This document shows positions 1-9,065 of a DNA stretch of 64,000 nucleotides, piece by piece. The notes below the pieces were generated by a model. The model made no database searches, was not told where the DNA came from, and was given only the letters and a program-made list of their open reading frames with translations. Position 1 is the stretch's first letter, and every line of letters begins with the position of its first letter. The translations under genes were made by a program, and so were the position numbers. Origin of the DNA: JARRQJ01 sp963810615 (lineage in GTDB: Bacteria; Pseudomonadota; Gammaproteobacteria; DRLM01); NCBI GenBank assembly GCA_963810615.1, contig CAWEOA010000001.1, forward strand, positions 248,001-312,000, written 5' to 3'.

Positions 1-1310
1 CCCTGAATCGTGAGCGACTTGAATCCGAAGCCGTTGTCGTCGTAGTTGCCGGTCAAGGTAAAAGGGGTGTGATTGGTAACGGCGGCGGAAGTCACGTTGA
101 CGAACACATTACCGAAGAGGTAGGTGAACTCCCGATGACTACTGAGGCCGAGAAAATCCGTGGTGGTCACGCCGATGGTATGTGTACCGTCGGCGTAGGC
201 GCGCGTATCGATGGCCACCGCGGGATGGGCGGGATCGGCGGCGTCGCCGACCGCCACGCCATCCACCGAGAAGCGCACGCTCTCGGCGCCGGGTACGCTG
301 GTGATAGTCACTTCGAAGTTGTAGACACCGGAGAATGCCGAGCCCTCCGTCAGAACCGGCACGATGACGGGTGCGAAGGCGACGGGATTTGCCTGCGCCT
401 GAGCGCTGAACAGGGCGTTGGTGCTGAGCCTGTGTGCCAGATCGCTCAGCTCGCTGCGGCTAAGCCCGGTCTTGTTTTGCGGGCTGTCACTGACGGCGAG
501 CAGATGCTGAGCGAGGGCGACGCGATATACATCTTGATTCAAGGCCACGTTGCCCAAGGCCAAGTCCATCATGGCATCAGCGGCCTTGTTGTAGCCGCGA
601 CCGTCCAGCATGCCGTCGCTGACAATGTCGTTGTACATGACCTGTGCGAGGTACAAGGAGGTATATGGCGTGTGTTCCGACGCGTCGTTTTGCTGACTCA
701 CCTGTTGTGCGAAGCTTGAGAGGGCGGCGAGGAGAAAGCCGTAAGTGTAGGGTGCGGTCAGTTGTGTGGTGGCGCCGTTGGGATCGGTGATGTTGTGCGG
801 CAGGACACTGGCAACCGCCACACCGAAGAGCTGATCCGTGTCGTTGAGTGCCGTGTCCACCGCTTCAGACGGGTCTGTCCCCTGGGCGATCCGGTATTCC
901 GCCAGGCCCGCGGCGAGCTGGGTCAAGGGTGTCACCATCACAGACAAGGGCTGCCCGGATTGATAAAGCGTCACCGCCTGCAACACCTGGCCCTCGTCGA
1001 CATTTACAGCGATGCCGTTGGCTTCTTCCGCATAGTGGCCGCCGCTTACCTCTACCAATACCGGCTGGCTGGGTGCCTGCATTTCAAGGCTGTAAAAGCC
1101 TTGCGCATCGGTGACGCCGCTGCCCAACAGCGCACCCTTGCCGTTGCGGTCCAGGGTGTACACTGCGACCTGGGCATTTTGGATCTCCGCGGCCACCGCG
1201 TTTCCCGAGACCGTGCTGGTGGGACGGGCGGGTGGTAATTCCCCCGAACCCCCACCGCAGGCCACCAATATCCAGGCCATTACGGCCAAGCACAGCAGTC
1301 TCGTTGTCAT
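1..1310 (-). CDS. Ig-like-domain lipoprotein, partial (C-terminus outside window)
   Basis: The reading frame is open from an ATG at 1310 to the window edge, so about 436 residues are visible and the C-terminus is missing. The N-terminus is a lipoprotein signal with the lipobox LVAC (Cys18) followed by a Gly-rich linker. Next comes a segment resembling a carboxypeptidase-regulatory-like beta-sandwich (about residues 30-90), then an Ala/Gln-rich helical region. From about residue 300 there are bacterial Ig-like repeats of the type that contain RFSVDGV and YADGTHTI. It is probably anchored in the outer membrane and may bind surface polymers or other proteins. It starts 36 bases after the stop of the upstream barrel-protein gene, so the two probably form an operon. 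The plus-strand open frames over this stretch are shadows. Exact function is unknown. Confidence 0.75.
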   Translation of the reverse strand, partial: MTTRLLCLAVMAWILVACGGGSGELPPARPTSTVSGNAVAAEIQNAQVAVYTLDRNGKGALLGSGVTDAQGFYSLEMQAPSQPVLVEVSGGHYAEEANGIAVNVDEGQVLQAVTLYQSGQPLSVMVTPLTQLAAGLAEYRIAQGTDPSEAVDTALNDTDQLFGVAVASVLPHNITDPNGATTQLTAPYTYGFLLAALSSFAQQVSQQNDASEHTPYTSLYLAQVMYNDIVSDGMLDGRGYNKAADAMMDLALGNVALNQDVYRVALAQHLLAVSDSPQNKTGLSRSELSDLAHRLSTNALFSAQAQANPVAFAPVIVPVLTEGSAFSGVYNFEVTITSVPGAESVRFSVDGVAVGDAADPAHPAVAIDTRAYADGTHTIGVTTTDFLGLSSHREFTYLFGNVFVNVTSAAVTNHTPFTLTGNYDDNGFGFKSLTIQ

Positions 1311-1346
1311 GGCGATTTCCTGGCACGCGCGTCATGCGGCTCTTGC

Positions 1347-1946
1347 TCATTGATAGCGATATAAAATGCCCACGGACAAGGAGGTCTCGGTGATGCCTCC
1401 GTTCACAGGAATTACCTGCTCAAGCTTGGTACTCAGGTCCCAGTCGCGTGCCAGAGCCCACTCGCTGACGATATGGACGATGATCCCCAATGCCGTACTG
1501 GAACGATCCGTATAGGTATTCAATAGAAAGCCGTCGCTGTCCACGGTATAGCGCTTGGAATAGTGGTTGCGCGATAAATCCAAACCCGCGCCCAACCAAG
1601 GCGACCATTTTCCCCATTGCACATTGTGCTGTACCGCCAACCGAGCCCCAATGCGGCTCGCATCCTGCCCTATGTCGCCGGCGCCGGCATCCAGGCTGGT
1701 GCGAAAGTAGTATCCCTCCGCCCAATAACGCCAGCCGCGGGGCAACCAATCCGTGTAGATCAGGGTGAGCGGCTGAACATCCACCGCAGCCTTGGTGGAG
1801 CCGTCGGGATCGTCCACTGTCAGCCGGGAGATTCCCACGGCGTAACCGAAACGCGCCGTATTCTCCGGTAAGCCGATAGCCGCTGCCGACACCTGGCCAC
1901 TCAGCGAAAGTCCGAGCAGCGCCATCATCCATCGCAAACCAATCAT
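1347..1946 (-). CDS. small outer-membrane beta-barrel-like protein
   Basis: This 199-residue protein has a cleavable signal peptide (MIGLRWMMALLGLSLSG, predicted cut after VSA near residue 22). The mature part alternates polar and hydrophobic residues with many Tyr and Trp and ends in the aromatic sequence ILYRYQ. That pattern is typical of 8-10-stranded outer-membrane barrels. Segments such as RIGARLAVQHNVQWGKWSP and WLGAGLDLSRNHYSKRY read as amphipathic strands. No enzyme motif is visible. It precedes an Ig-like lipoprotein gene on the same strand, so both may belong to one envelope unit. The family was not recognised, and the barrel assignment rests on pattern only. Confidence 0.65.
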   Translation of the reverse strand: MIGLRWMMALLGLSLSGQVSAAAIGLPENTARFGYAVGISRLTVDDPDGSTKAAVDVQPLTLIYTDWLPRGWRYWAEGYYFRTSLDAGAGDIGQDASRIGARLAVQHNVQWGKWSPWLGAGLDLSRNHYSKRYTVDSDGFLLNTYTDRSSTALGIIVHIVSEWALARDWDLSTKLEQVIPVNGGITETSLSVGILYRYQ

Positions 1947-2021
1947 TGCACGTCTTCTTGTCGAGAGTACTGCTGATCATATTACCCCACTTCCCGCAGC
2001 GCATGCATCAACGCTTCAATC

Positions 2022-4211
2022 TCACCGAACGTAACTGTGATCCAACTTCGTGATGAGCACCTGTCCATCGCGTTTTTGAATGCGAAGGCTGATATTGCCC
2101 CTGTATGACGATTCCCAATCCCGACCCTTCTCCTTTACCGTTACGCCGAAATGCCCCTCACCTTGCACGGCATCGCCGACATCCCGCCATCGCAGATCAT
2201 TGAGCGCCAAGCGGCGTTCATCGGTTATGTTGAACAATTTCTGATAAGATCGGGCGATGGCCTCGCGGTTGCCATCTTCATCACTGCGTGCATCGCGGGC
2301 GAATAATTGCACCAACTCATTCATATCGCCGGTCACATAGGCCTCGCGGAAGCGGTCTAACACCGCGCTGAGTTCATCCTCGGAAATGGGCATAGCCTGA
2401 AGAGTCGCTGTTCCTTCAGTCGAAGCAGGGTCGGCGTGGCCGGTCGCTGCGATTGACTGGCTTTGCGGATGAGTGGTCACGGTCACAACGGCTGCCGTTG
2501 GCGTATGCGAGAACCTAGTCCGCCGCGGTTTTGTCATTTTCCGTTGCGTGACCTTGGCTGTCATAGTGGGTGCGGGTTTCTTAGGTCGCGCCTTCACATT
2601 CGACTGCGGTGCCGCGGCAAGTCCTGTTTTGGCCACGGCGGCCTGAGAGACATGCACCGCTTGAGTGTCGTGTGCCGGTGGCGTGATTTCCATGACCGGG
2701 GGCGTTGGCTCCAACAAGGTGTCAACTTTCTCCACCACTAGAGTAGTGCCTATTTCTAACGCAGGGTCTTCCGATGGAGGCGCGGCCGCCGGCAGCGATG
2801 GTGAGTCGTCCACTGGTGATGCTGCTGTCACTATATGTGGCACTACATTTTTCAGCCTGGTAGGGGCCAAGGCTGCCTGTCCGCGTGATGGGGGTGCTGG
2901 CATTGCAGCGATCTCTTTGGCGGTGCGCTCATGGAGGTTGTGGTTTGTCAATAAAATGAGATCCGCCACCAACAGCACGGCCCCCGCCGTCAGTGGCAGT
3001 AACAGCGGACGTGCTCGGGAGAGCGTAGGTGAAAGATGGCTGGATAGTGAGGCGATATCGGAGACTAGCCGGGAAATAATTTGTGCAATATGCCTGGCAA
3101 GCGCAGGAGAAGGGAGTCCATCGCGGGGCGTTGTTATCGAGATGTATGACGGCGCGGCCGATGGCCGGGGCGGCATGCTCGCCTCACTCCGCACATATGT
3201 GGGTGTGGATTGCGCGGCGGTCGGCATGCGTGCATTGGGTGTGCCCGCCACGGTGGATGTTGCGCGTGCTGCCGGCGCTGTGTTAACGGCGGGGGTATCC
3301 ATGCCGATGGTGCGCGCAACGGCGGCATGTTCCCGCTCCAAACCGGCGAAATTGATCTCTTCCAGTTGCCTTTGCAGCAAGGGTTCGACTGAGCCCATTT
3401 GACCGGTCTCTTGTGCCCATTCGCTGTATGCATGGGTTGTCGCGGACGCATCTATTTGATGCTTCTCCTCAAGGTAACCGTACAACATGATGCGATTGCA
3501 CAGCGCATTGATAAGGCGGGGGATACCTTGGGTGTAACGATGAACGTACTGGATCGCTTCGGCGGTGAAGCTGGGGTCACCACACCAGCCAGCCTGGCAA
3601 AGGCGGTGCAAGACGTATCCCCGGGTCTCTTCAGGGCATAATGGGTTTAGGTGGTGGGCGGCGATGACGCGTTGCTGGAATTGCTCCATGTTCGCCCGGG
3701 TAAGCATGTCCCGCAACGGCGGCTGTCCCAACAGAATGCATTGCAACATTGCCTGCGGACCCCGATGGAAATTGGAGAGCATGCGGAGCTCTTCGAATGA
3801 ACCCTGTGGAAGGTTGTGGGCCTCATCCACCACCAACAGCACATGCTTCCCGGCTCGCGTGTGAGCGGTAAAGAATGCCTGTAGACGGGCGAGTAGATTG
3901 GATTTAGTGCCGTCCCCGCCGAGCTGAAACGCCACGGCAATGGCTCGCAGAAGATCTTCAGGCTGCAACTGGGTTGTCACCAGCTCGCCGATTACCATAT
4001 CGCTCCGCGACAGCTCGCCCAGCAAGGTGAGCGCCAGGGTGGTCTTACCGGTCCCAACGGCGCCGGAGACCACGATGAATCCTTCCTCTTGTAGCAGGCC
4101 ATAGCGCAAATGCGCCAGTGCGCTTTTATGCGTAGCGCCGGTGAAGAAGAAATTAGGATCCGGTGTAAGGCGGAAGGGTTGAGCCCGCATCCCATAATAT
4201 TTTTCGTACAT
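2022..4211 (-). CDS. ExeA/XrtA-type AAA ATPase with C-terminal SnoaL-like domain
   Basis: This 729-residue protein begins MYEKYYGMRAQPFRLTPDP, the signature of ExeA-like ATPases and of the ATPase linked to exosortase (XrtA/PEP-CTERM) exopolysaccharide loci. Walker A is GAVGTGKTT (residues 50-58) and Walker B is LLVVDEAHNL (125-134). The AAA part ends near residue 265. A long Pro/Ala/Thr-rich linker follows, containing one membrane segment around 402-422. The last 120 residues, from SEDELSAVLDRFREAYVTGD, resemble a SnoaL/DUF4440 fold and would lie in the periplasm. Usual family members are about 270-350 residues, so the extension is large. No exosortase gene is in the window, but a PEP-CTERM protein lies at 58.6 kb. 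Role in envelope polysaccharide export or secretion is inferred. Confidence 0.85.
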   Translation of the reverse strand: MYEKYYGMRAQPFRLTPDPNFFFTGATHKSALAHLRYGLLQEEGFIVVSGAVGTGKTTLALTLLGELSRSDMVIGELVTTQLQPEDLLRAIAVAFQLGGDGTKSNLLARLQAFFTAHTRAGKHVLLVVDEAHNLPQGSFEELRMLSNFHRGPQAMLQCILLGQPPLRDMLTRANMEQFQQRVIAAHHLNPLCPEETRGYVLHRLCQAGWCGDPSFTAEAIQYVHRYTQGIPRLINALCNRIMLYGYLEEKHQIDASATTHAYSEWAQETGQMGSVEPLLQRQLEEINFAGLEREHAAVARTIGMDTPAVNTAPAARATSTVAGTPNARMPTAAQSTPTYVRSEASMPPRPSAAPSYISITTPRDGLPSPALARHIAQIISRLVSDIASLSSHLSPTLSRARPLLLPLTAGAVLLVADLILLTNHNLHERTAKEIAAMPAPPSRGQAALAPTRLKNVVPHIVTAASPVDDSPSLPAAAPPSEDPALEIGTTLVVEKVDTLLEPTPPVMEITPPAHDTQAVHVSQAAVAKTGLAAAPQSNVKARPKKPAPTMTAKVTQRKMTKPRRTRFSHTPTAAVVTVTTHPQSQSIAATGHADPASTEGTATLQAMPISEDELSAVLDRFREAYVTGDMNELVQLFARDARSDEDGNREAIARSYQKLFNITDERRLALNDLRWRDVGDAVQGEGHFGVTVKEKGRDWESSYRGNISLRIQKRDGQVLITKLDHSYVR

Positions 4212-4521
4212 TGGTGGCGGCCTCGCTATTTAGGAATTCCTGTGTTGAAATTCGATACTTTCTGAAGGAATTACTGCATCGAAAGTCAATGGTGAACGCC
4301 ATTGCATGTCTTGACGACTTGATCGGCTTTATCTCAGACATGGTCGGTTCGAGCATAGGAATTATCCATTAATCTCCCCCGGGCTTTCTGTTCGCTAGCG
4401 TACATAAAGCAAGAATATCTAACGATGTCTCCTTGCGATGAGAGAGGGATATCGTGCCAATATTTAAAAAGGCCGTCTTGCGACGGCCATTAATTCAATG
4501 AGTTACAACTATATCCATGCC
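4212..4521. other. intergenic stretch with one terminator
   Basis: There is no convincing gene. The stretch holds the upstream region of the ExeA-like ATPase gene and, at 4464-4488, the terminator of the ice-binding lipoprotein gene. Confidence 0.6.
4464..4488 (-). terminator. Rho-independent terminator
   Basis: Read on the minus strand, a perfect 7-bp stem GGCCGTC/GACGGCC with a GCAA loop is followed directly by TTTTT. It lies 34 bases past the stop of the ice-binding-family lipoprotein gene and ends that transcript. Confidence 0.9.
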
Positions 4522-5964
4522 TTATGGCGCTGGCTGTGTCACCGTGGTTGCATCAAGATTGACCGCGGTCTGCGCCAACAGTCTGCCGTTGATAGATGAA
4601 AGATTGCCGAACGTGATCGATGTCTGGCCCAGGATGATTCCCTCAAAGTGCGTGTTGGCGCCGATGGTTACCGCGCCGGAAACCTGCCAGAAGACGTTCT
4701 TGGGCAATGCTCCACCGGTCAGAATAACGTTCTTGGCGGCAGCCATGCCTAACGTTCCCGCCACCTTGAAGATCCATACGTCGGTTGCGCTCCCATTGAG
4801 GGTGAGATCCGTGGGAATGGTGACGTTGCTTCCCCATTCGTATACCCCAGGGGTGAGGGTTAGACTGGTAAGCGTACCGGAACCCACATTGGTGGTCGCG
4901 GCGGAGGTCGCTGTCCGTCCGGCGGCATCGGTGTATGCGGTTTCCATATTGAGCACGGCCGTGCCTAAATCAGGTGTCGTCGTCCCTCCCACATAATCGG
5001 CAGCATACAGTTTGAAGGGTGCGACTACCTGGGCGGATGTGGAATAGGTAGTGGTGACTTCAGTTTCTGACCATCCAGTCAGGCTACCCCTGGCGGCTGG
5101 ACTTAAACCGACATTCCCAGTCACGACGGAGCTTGGTACGGTTGCGACACCTGATTTTGCCAGAATCGCATAATTGGCGGCCGTCCCTAGAATGACCGGG
5201 GCAGGCCCGCCAGCAACTATCGTCCCTGTTGTAAAGCTCCATACATAAACGCTTGCCAATGCATTTCCAGCCAGATCCTTGGCGCCCGTGGTAATCGTGG
5301 CCGTATAGGTGGTACTGTCGGCTAGATCACTGCTTGGATTAAAGATCGCGTTTGTGCCTGAGTACGATACTGAACCTGCAACAGGCGTGGTTCCTTGTTT
5401 TAAGGAGAAGGTCGCGGTGGTGATCGTGGAAGGATCCATGACCTCGTTGAAGGTGGCGGTAATGTTCGTGTCTTTCACGATTCCGGTAGCCGTATCCGCG
5501 GGGTTGTTGGAACTCACTGTGGGAGCGGCGTTGTCCACTGTTGTGCCGGTGGTAAAGCTCCATGTTTTAGTAGCAGCCAATGCATTACCGGACAGATCCT
5601 TGACCCCGGTGGTAAGCATTGCCGTATAGGTGGTGCTGGCCGCAAGGTCATTGGTGGGATTGAAGGTCGCGGTTGTACCTTCGTAAGTAACCGCACCTGG
5701 AACAGGTGTGGCACCCAACATTAAGGTAAAAGTTGCGGTGGTGATCGTGGAAGGATCCATCGCCTCACTGAAGGCGGCGATGACGTTAGTGTTGAGCGCT
5801 ATGGCGGTTACCGTATCCGCTGGGGCGGTGGTGCTGACAGATGGTACGGTTGAGTCAGCAGATGTTGGTGTATCATTATTGCCATTACATCCGACCAATA
5901 CTGTCACCAGCAGCAATGTCATTAGCCATTCGAGCGGATTAGTAATCCTTTTGAATCTGTTCAT
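4522..5964 (-). CDS. ice-binding-family (DUF3494) lipoprotein with two Ig-like (Big_5) domains
   Basis: This 480-residue protein has a lipoprotein signal with lipobox LVGC (Cys26). Two SbsA-type Ig-like modules follow, at residues 39-140 and 148-248. Each has an AFSEAMDPST/TFNEVMDPST strand and ends in WSFTTGT. The C-terminal domain (about 255-480) is a DUF3494 beta-solenoid, shown by NYAILAKSGV, GNVGLSP and the terminal INGRLLAQTAVNLDA. Such domains are known in bacterial ice-binding proteins and adhesins. Here it would sit outside the cell on lipid-anchored Ig spacers. A GGGAGAA ribosome site precedes the ATG. Many DUF3494 proteins have no proven ice activity, so surface binding is the safer claim. 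The two Ig modules are very similar at DNA level. Confidence 0.9.
   Translation of the reverse strand: MNRFKRITNPLEWLMTLLLVTVLVGCNGNNDTPTSADSTVPSVSTTAPADTVTAIALNTNVIAAFSEAMDPSTITTATFTLMLGATPVPGAVTYEGTTATFNPTNDLAASTTYTAMLTTGVKDLSGNALAATKTWSFTTGTTVDNAAPTVSSNNPADTATGIVKDTNITATFNEVMDPSTITTATFSLKQGTTPVAGSVSYSGTNAIFNPSSDLADSTTYTATITTGAKDLAGNALASVYVWSFTTGTIVAGGPAPVILGTAANYAILAKSGVATVPSSVVTGNVGLSPAARGSLTGWSETEVTTTYSTSAQVVAPFKLYAADYVGGTTTPDLGTAVLNMETAYTDAAGRTATSAATTNVGSGTLTSLTLTPGVYEWGSNVTIPTDLTLNGSATDVWIFKVAGTLGMAAAKNVILTGGALPKNVFWQVSGAVTIGANTHFEGIILGQTSITFGNLSSINGRLLAQTAVNLDATTVTQPAP
5411..5761 (-). repeat. direct repeat from duplicated Ig-like modules
   Basis: Near-identical runs of about 28 bases occur at 5411 and 5732 (shared core GTGGTGATCGTGGAAGG). 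The offset is 321 bases, which is 107 codons or one Big_5 module. This points to a recent in-frame duplication inside the ice-binding-family gene. Confidence 0.8.
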
Positions 5965-6440
5965 TTACTTCTCCCAATACTAGAGTCACAAAATTATCGG
6001 TGTGATCAACCGACCTAGACTACTACTCGTCCCGACTCACATCTCTTACCAATTATCAGCTGCCACTTAACAGGCCGATCTACGCGACGTGCCTCTCGAT
6101 GCGATTTTCTACAGAGGGTTGGTCTAGCTTCAACGGCAGACAGGTTGCCGCGTTCCTCGACGAGATCAAGTCCGACGAATGGAGATACGCATGTAAGCCT
6201 GCGAATCTAAAAAGTAGATTTTGGACGGGACCCGTTGTCGGATGCGAGACATGCTGGTATGTATACGCTGATGATCACGATTCTTCCGTACGTCATCGCA
6301 CACAAGGGACAAATCATAGTAAATTCAACGAGACAATCTAAAGCATCCAGGGCGTCGGCACGTCCGTCAAATTTTCATGTCCAACATCGGTATCCGCGGG
6401 CAGGAAGAAATAGAAGATGAGATTTGGCCGTGGCGGTTGT
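5965..6440. other. intergenic stretch, no gene seen
   Basis: The only open frames are short, lack ribosome sites and have unnatural composition. The stretch separates two convergently unrelated minus-strand units: the ABC exporter pair ends at 6441 and the lipoprotein gene begins at 5964. No terminator with a clear T-run was found. Confidence 0.5.
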
Positions 6441-7475
6441 TTACATCAGCCACCGTTTTTTCATGAGCAGATAGGATAGAAATGACATCCCGAGGCCAAT
6501 GGAGAATAGAAAAATCCATTCCTGAGGAAAGGCAGAGAGGTGGCCCCCCTCTACCAGGATCGATTTAATAGGTCCGTAGAAATGATAAGAAGGGAGTAAC
6601 GGCGCCACCTTACTAAGCCTAAGGGAAAAATCGGACAATGCGGCGGGGAGTAGGAGGGGCAGGTAAATAAGCACGCCGATCGTTCGGGCGCTGGCTTGAG
6701 TGCGGCAGAGAAATCCCAAAAAAATCCCGAAAGAACTGAAACAAAAGCCGCCGACGACCAGAAAGGCGACATAGCTTACGATATTCACGGAATCGAAATC
6801 GTATTTCCCCAATAGGTGAAGAAATCCCACGGCGGTGCCGATCAAAATCACCCCCGTAAGCAATTTCGCCAGCAACCATTCGATCTCGTTGATCGGCGTC
6901 TGCAAAAGCCCCAGCAGCAATTTCTTTTCTTTTTCTTCCGCAACCTGCGTGGGGAGGATAATAAGGCCGATCAGCAATGACAACATCAAGATCCAGGTCG
7001 GCAGCGTCTGTTGCTGGATCCCATTCGCCTGGAGGGGAAGGATGTTCGAGATCCAGCTTTTATCCTTGCGCTCGAGCGCGTTTTGCAGGGCTGACACTCT
7101 CTCGACGATGGTCAAGGTTTGAAATGAAGCCTTGGTCAGCACCATCAACTCCAAGCGCTGAGGTTCGCTACCTGATGGGGCCAAAACGCCGTCGATCATT
7201 TTATCTTTAAGCCACTGTTTAGCTTCTTCTCTATTGGAAAGCCACGATATTGTAAACAACCGGTCGGCGGATTGGATGCTTTTAATCATCCTGGGGGAAT
7301 AGGCTTCGTTTTGAAGGAGTCCGATCTTTATCGTTTGAACATCTGTATTATCCTGATCGGCCAATTTCAAAGAGTAGAAGACGAAAAGGGGAATAAATAA
7401 AATGAGTAAGAGAGTCTTGTTTTTAAATGCGATGGCCAAATCATTCAGCGTCAACGTCACCACATTTCGGATCAT
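6441..7475 (-). CDS. ABC-2-type transporter permease
   Basis: This is a 344-residue membrane protein with one N-terminal membrane segment (LLLILFIPLFVFYSL, about 23-37) and an extracytoplasmic loop of about 130 residues. Five further segments follow from residue 160, starting at WILMLSLLIGLIILPTQVA. The EEKEKKLLLGLLQTPI motif after the second segment is typical of the ABC-2 permease family (NatB/YhaP-like). Its start overlaps the stop of the ATPase gene by four bases, so the two are translationally coupled. The substrate cannot be read from sequence. Confidence 0.85.
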   Translation of the reverse strand: MIRNVVTLTLNDLAIAFKNKTLLLILFIPLFVFYSLKLADQDNTDVQTIKIGLLQNEAYSPRMIKSIQSADRLFTISWLSNREEAKQWLKDKMIDGVLAPSGSEPQRLELMVLTKASFQTLTIVERVSALQNALERKDKSWISNILPLQANGIQQQTLPTWILMLSLLIGLIILPTQVAEEKEKKLLLGLLQTPINEIEWLLAKLLTGVILIGTAVGFLHLLGKYDFDSVNIVSYVAFLVVGGFCFSSFGIFLGFLCRTQASARTIGVLIYLPLLLPAALSDFSLRLSKVAPLLPSYHFYGPIKSILVEGGHLSAFPQEWIFLFSIGLGMSFLSYLLMKKRWLM

Positions 7476-8152
7476 GCGTATAGGTTCTCATGAATGCTCG
7501 ATCGAAAATAGACGGAAGGGGCGCCATCGAAGATCAAGCTGCCATGATGGAGCGCGATGATCCGCGTCGCCAATGTCTTGATCTCCTCGGGCCGGTGAGA
7601 GGTGAACAGGACGGTTTTTCCGGAGCAATGGATTTTATTGAGCAGAGCGTAAATCTGTTTCGTCATCTCAAAATCGAGCCCGGAGGACGGCTCATCCAGA
7701 AGCAGCAGCGGAGGATCGGCCAACAGGGAACGGCCTATGCTGACCCGTTGCCTCAGCCCCTTGGACAAGACCTCTATTCTGTTACGCCTAAAAGGAAGCA
7801 GATCGAACTCACTCAAAGTCTCTTCGACCCTCGCGGACGGAACTCGAAAAAGGCGGGCGAAGAGTTTGAGATTGTATTCGACGGAAAAGAAATCGAAAAG
7901 ATTCGGTGTCTCAGGGACAAAACCGATCTTCCTGACCACCGTCGATCTGAGTTTCATATCGGTCCCGTCTATACGCGCCTCACCGCTGTCGGGCACGAGC
8001 CAGCCGGCCAATATTTTCAACAGGGTCGATTTTCCGGCGCCGTTGTGTCCGATGATCGCAATGCACTCACCTTTTTTAACCTGGAAGTTCGCCGCGAGGA
8101 CACCTCTCCCTTCGGGATAGCTTTTTGTGAGGTTGTTAACCTCGAGTTGCAT
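7472..8152 (-). CDS. ABC transporter ATP-binding protein
   Basis: This 226-residue ATPase drives the ABC-2 permease encoded just downstream. Walker A is GHNGAGKST (about residues 35-43). The signature loop is the variant LSKGLRQR, Walker B is LLLLDEP, and the switch histidine is in FTSHRP. The variant signature is usual for NatA/CcmA-like exporters. An AGGA ribosome site lies seven bases before the ATG. The pair is likely an exporter for a lipid, peptide or antibiotic-like compound, or for Na+, but the substrate is unknown. Confidence 0.9.
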   Translation of the reverse strand: MQLEVNNLTKSYPEGRGVLAANFQVKKGECIAIIGHNGAGKSTLLKILAGWLVPDSGEARIDGTDMKLRSTVVRKIGFVPETPNLFDFFSVEYNLKLFARLFRVPSARVEETLSEFDLLPFRRNRIEVLSKGLRQRVSIGRSLLADPPLLLLDEPSSGLDFEMTKQIYALLNKIHCSGKTVLFTSHRPEEIKTLATRIIALHHGSLIFDGAPSVYFRSSIHENLYA

Positions 8153-8313
8153 AGTGGAATCCTAGTTTAGGCGCATACGCCGCGGAACGGCCTGCAATTC
8201 TATCTTAAAATAGGGCGGTATCAGGATGGCAGAGTACCGAGATGCCGAGGATTTATTCATTATCTATCGAGTTCGCATGACCCGCGATTTGAAGAAATAG
8301 GGGTCCGCAATTT

Positions 8314-8379
8314 CTATACTCGCTTCGCCAAAATAACTATTACCAGAACCAAAGCGACTACCAGTAAAATACCGATCAT
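8314..8379 (-). CDS. 21-residue single-span membrane peptide (putative)
   Basis: The frame encodes MIGILLVVALVLVIVILAKRV and then TAG. It is preceded by a strong AGGAGAG ribosome site with a six-base spacer. The whole peptide is one hydrophobic helix with a positive end, which suggests a micro membrane protein. It has the same style as the other tiny membrane genes in this window. Its very short length means it could be a chance frame, but the ribosome site and uninterrupted hydrophobicity argue for expression. Confidence 0.5.
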   Translation of the reverse strand: MIGILLVVALVLVIVILAKRV

Positions 8380-9065
8380 GATTCACTCTCCTATTTTGAT
8401 ATCGTTGGTTAAATAATGGAGCAGGGAGAACCAACCCGATTGGCGCCACGCCGTATAAACGGTCGTTATTCGGCCGGCGTCCAGTCCTAGATAAACGCCA
8501 TTATCGGCAGCCTGAGTGACTTTATCCCGGTCATGCCGACGAATGGATTGGATAATGGGCTAAGTGATTTTGTTGCTTAAGATGATGATTCCTTTCAATA
8601 TAGAGCAAGAGACATATATCAGGGTAAAAATATTAGCCCGAGGATGAAATGTATACCTGCCGGTAAATTTAGTCTGTGCGCTATGCAACATAGTGACAGG
8701 CACTGCGCCGAAGTGAGATCTAAGCTACAAGCAAAAGGCTTGATATAAAATTCATTCCAAGGATTGTCGGATCCAGCAAGGAGAAGAGGTCGACGCTTTT
8801 TATACCCGTTTAGCAAGCGAAGGATCCGGTGCCGGGGAAAAGAATAAAATGCGAGCCTGGGGTCCGTGATCTGCCCATCGAAGTCGCTGTTGTCTATGTG
8901 CGGACATCTGTTATCGACGGTCTGTTGTGTGATATCGAAATCTGGAGGATCTAGCTTGCTAGACTAGCGCAGGAAGGTCACGATAGACGGGTGGCTGGCA
9001 GGCGTCCTGAAAGTGCGTAATATGAGTTTTAGACAAACTTCGGTGATTAGCTCGCCGCAGAGCTG
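8380..9065. other. intergenic region upstream of the cyclic-glucan synthase
   Basis: No convincing gene was found; short frames here lack ribosome sites. It carries a small perfect palindrome at 8950-8963 and presumably the promoter of the large synthase gene. Confidence 0.5.
8950..8963. repeat. 14-bp palindrome, possible operator
   Basis: TCTAGC-TT-GCTAGA is a perfect inverted repeat 102 bases before the start of the cyclic-glucan synthase gene. It may be a repressor site or may be chance. Confidence 0.25.

Noticed and set aside
69..1353. Several plus-strand open frames at the left edge
   Set aside because: They are antisense to the Ig-like lipoprotein, whose lipobox and domain pattern are convincing.
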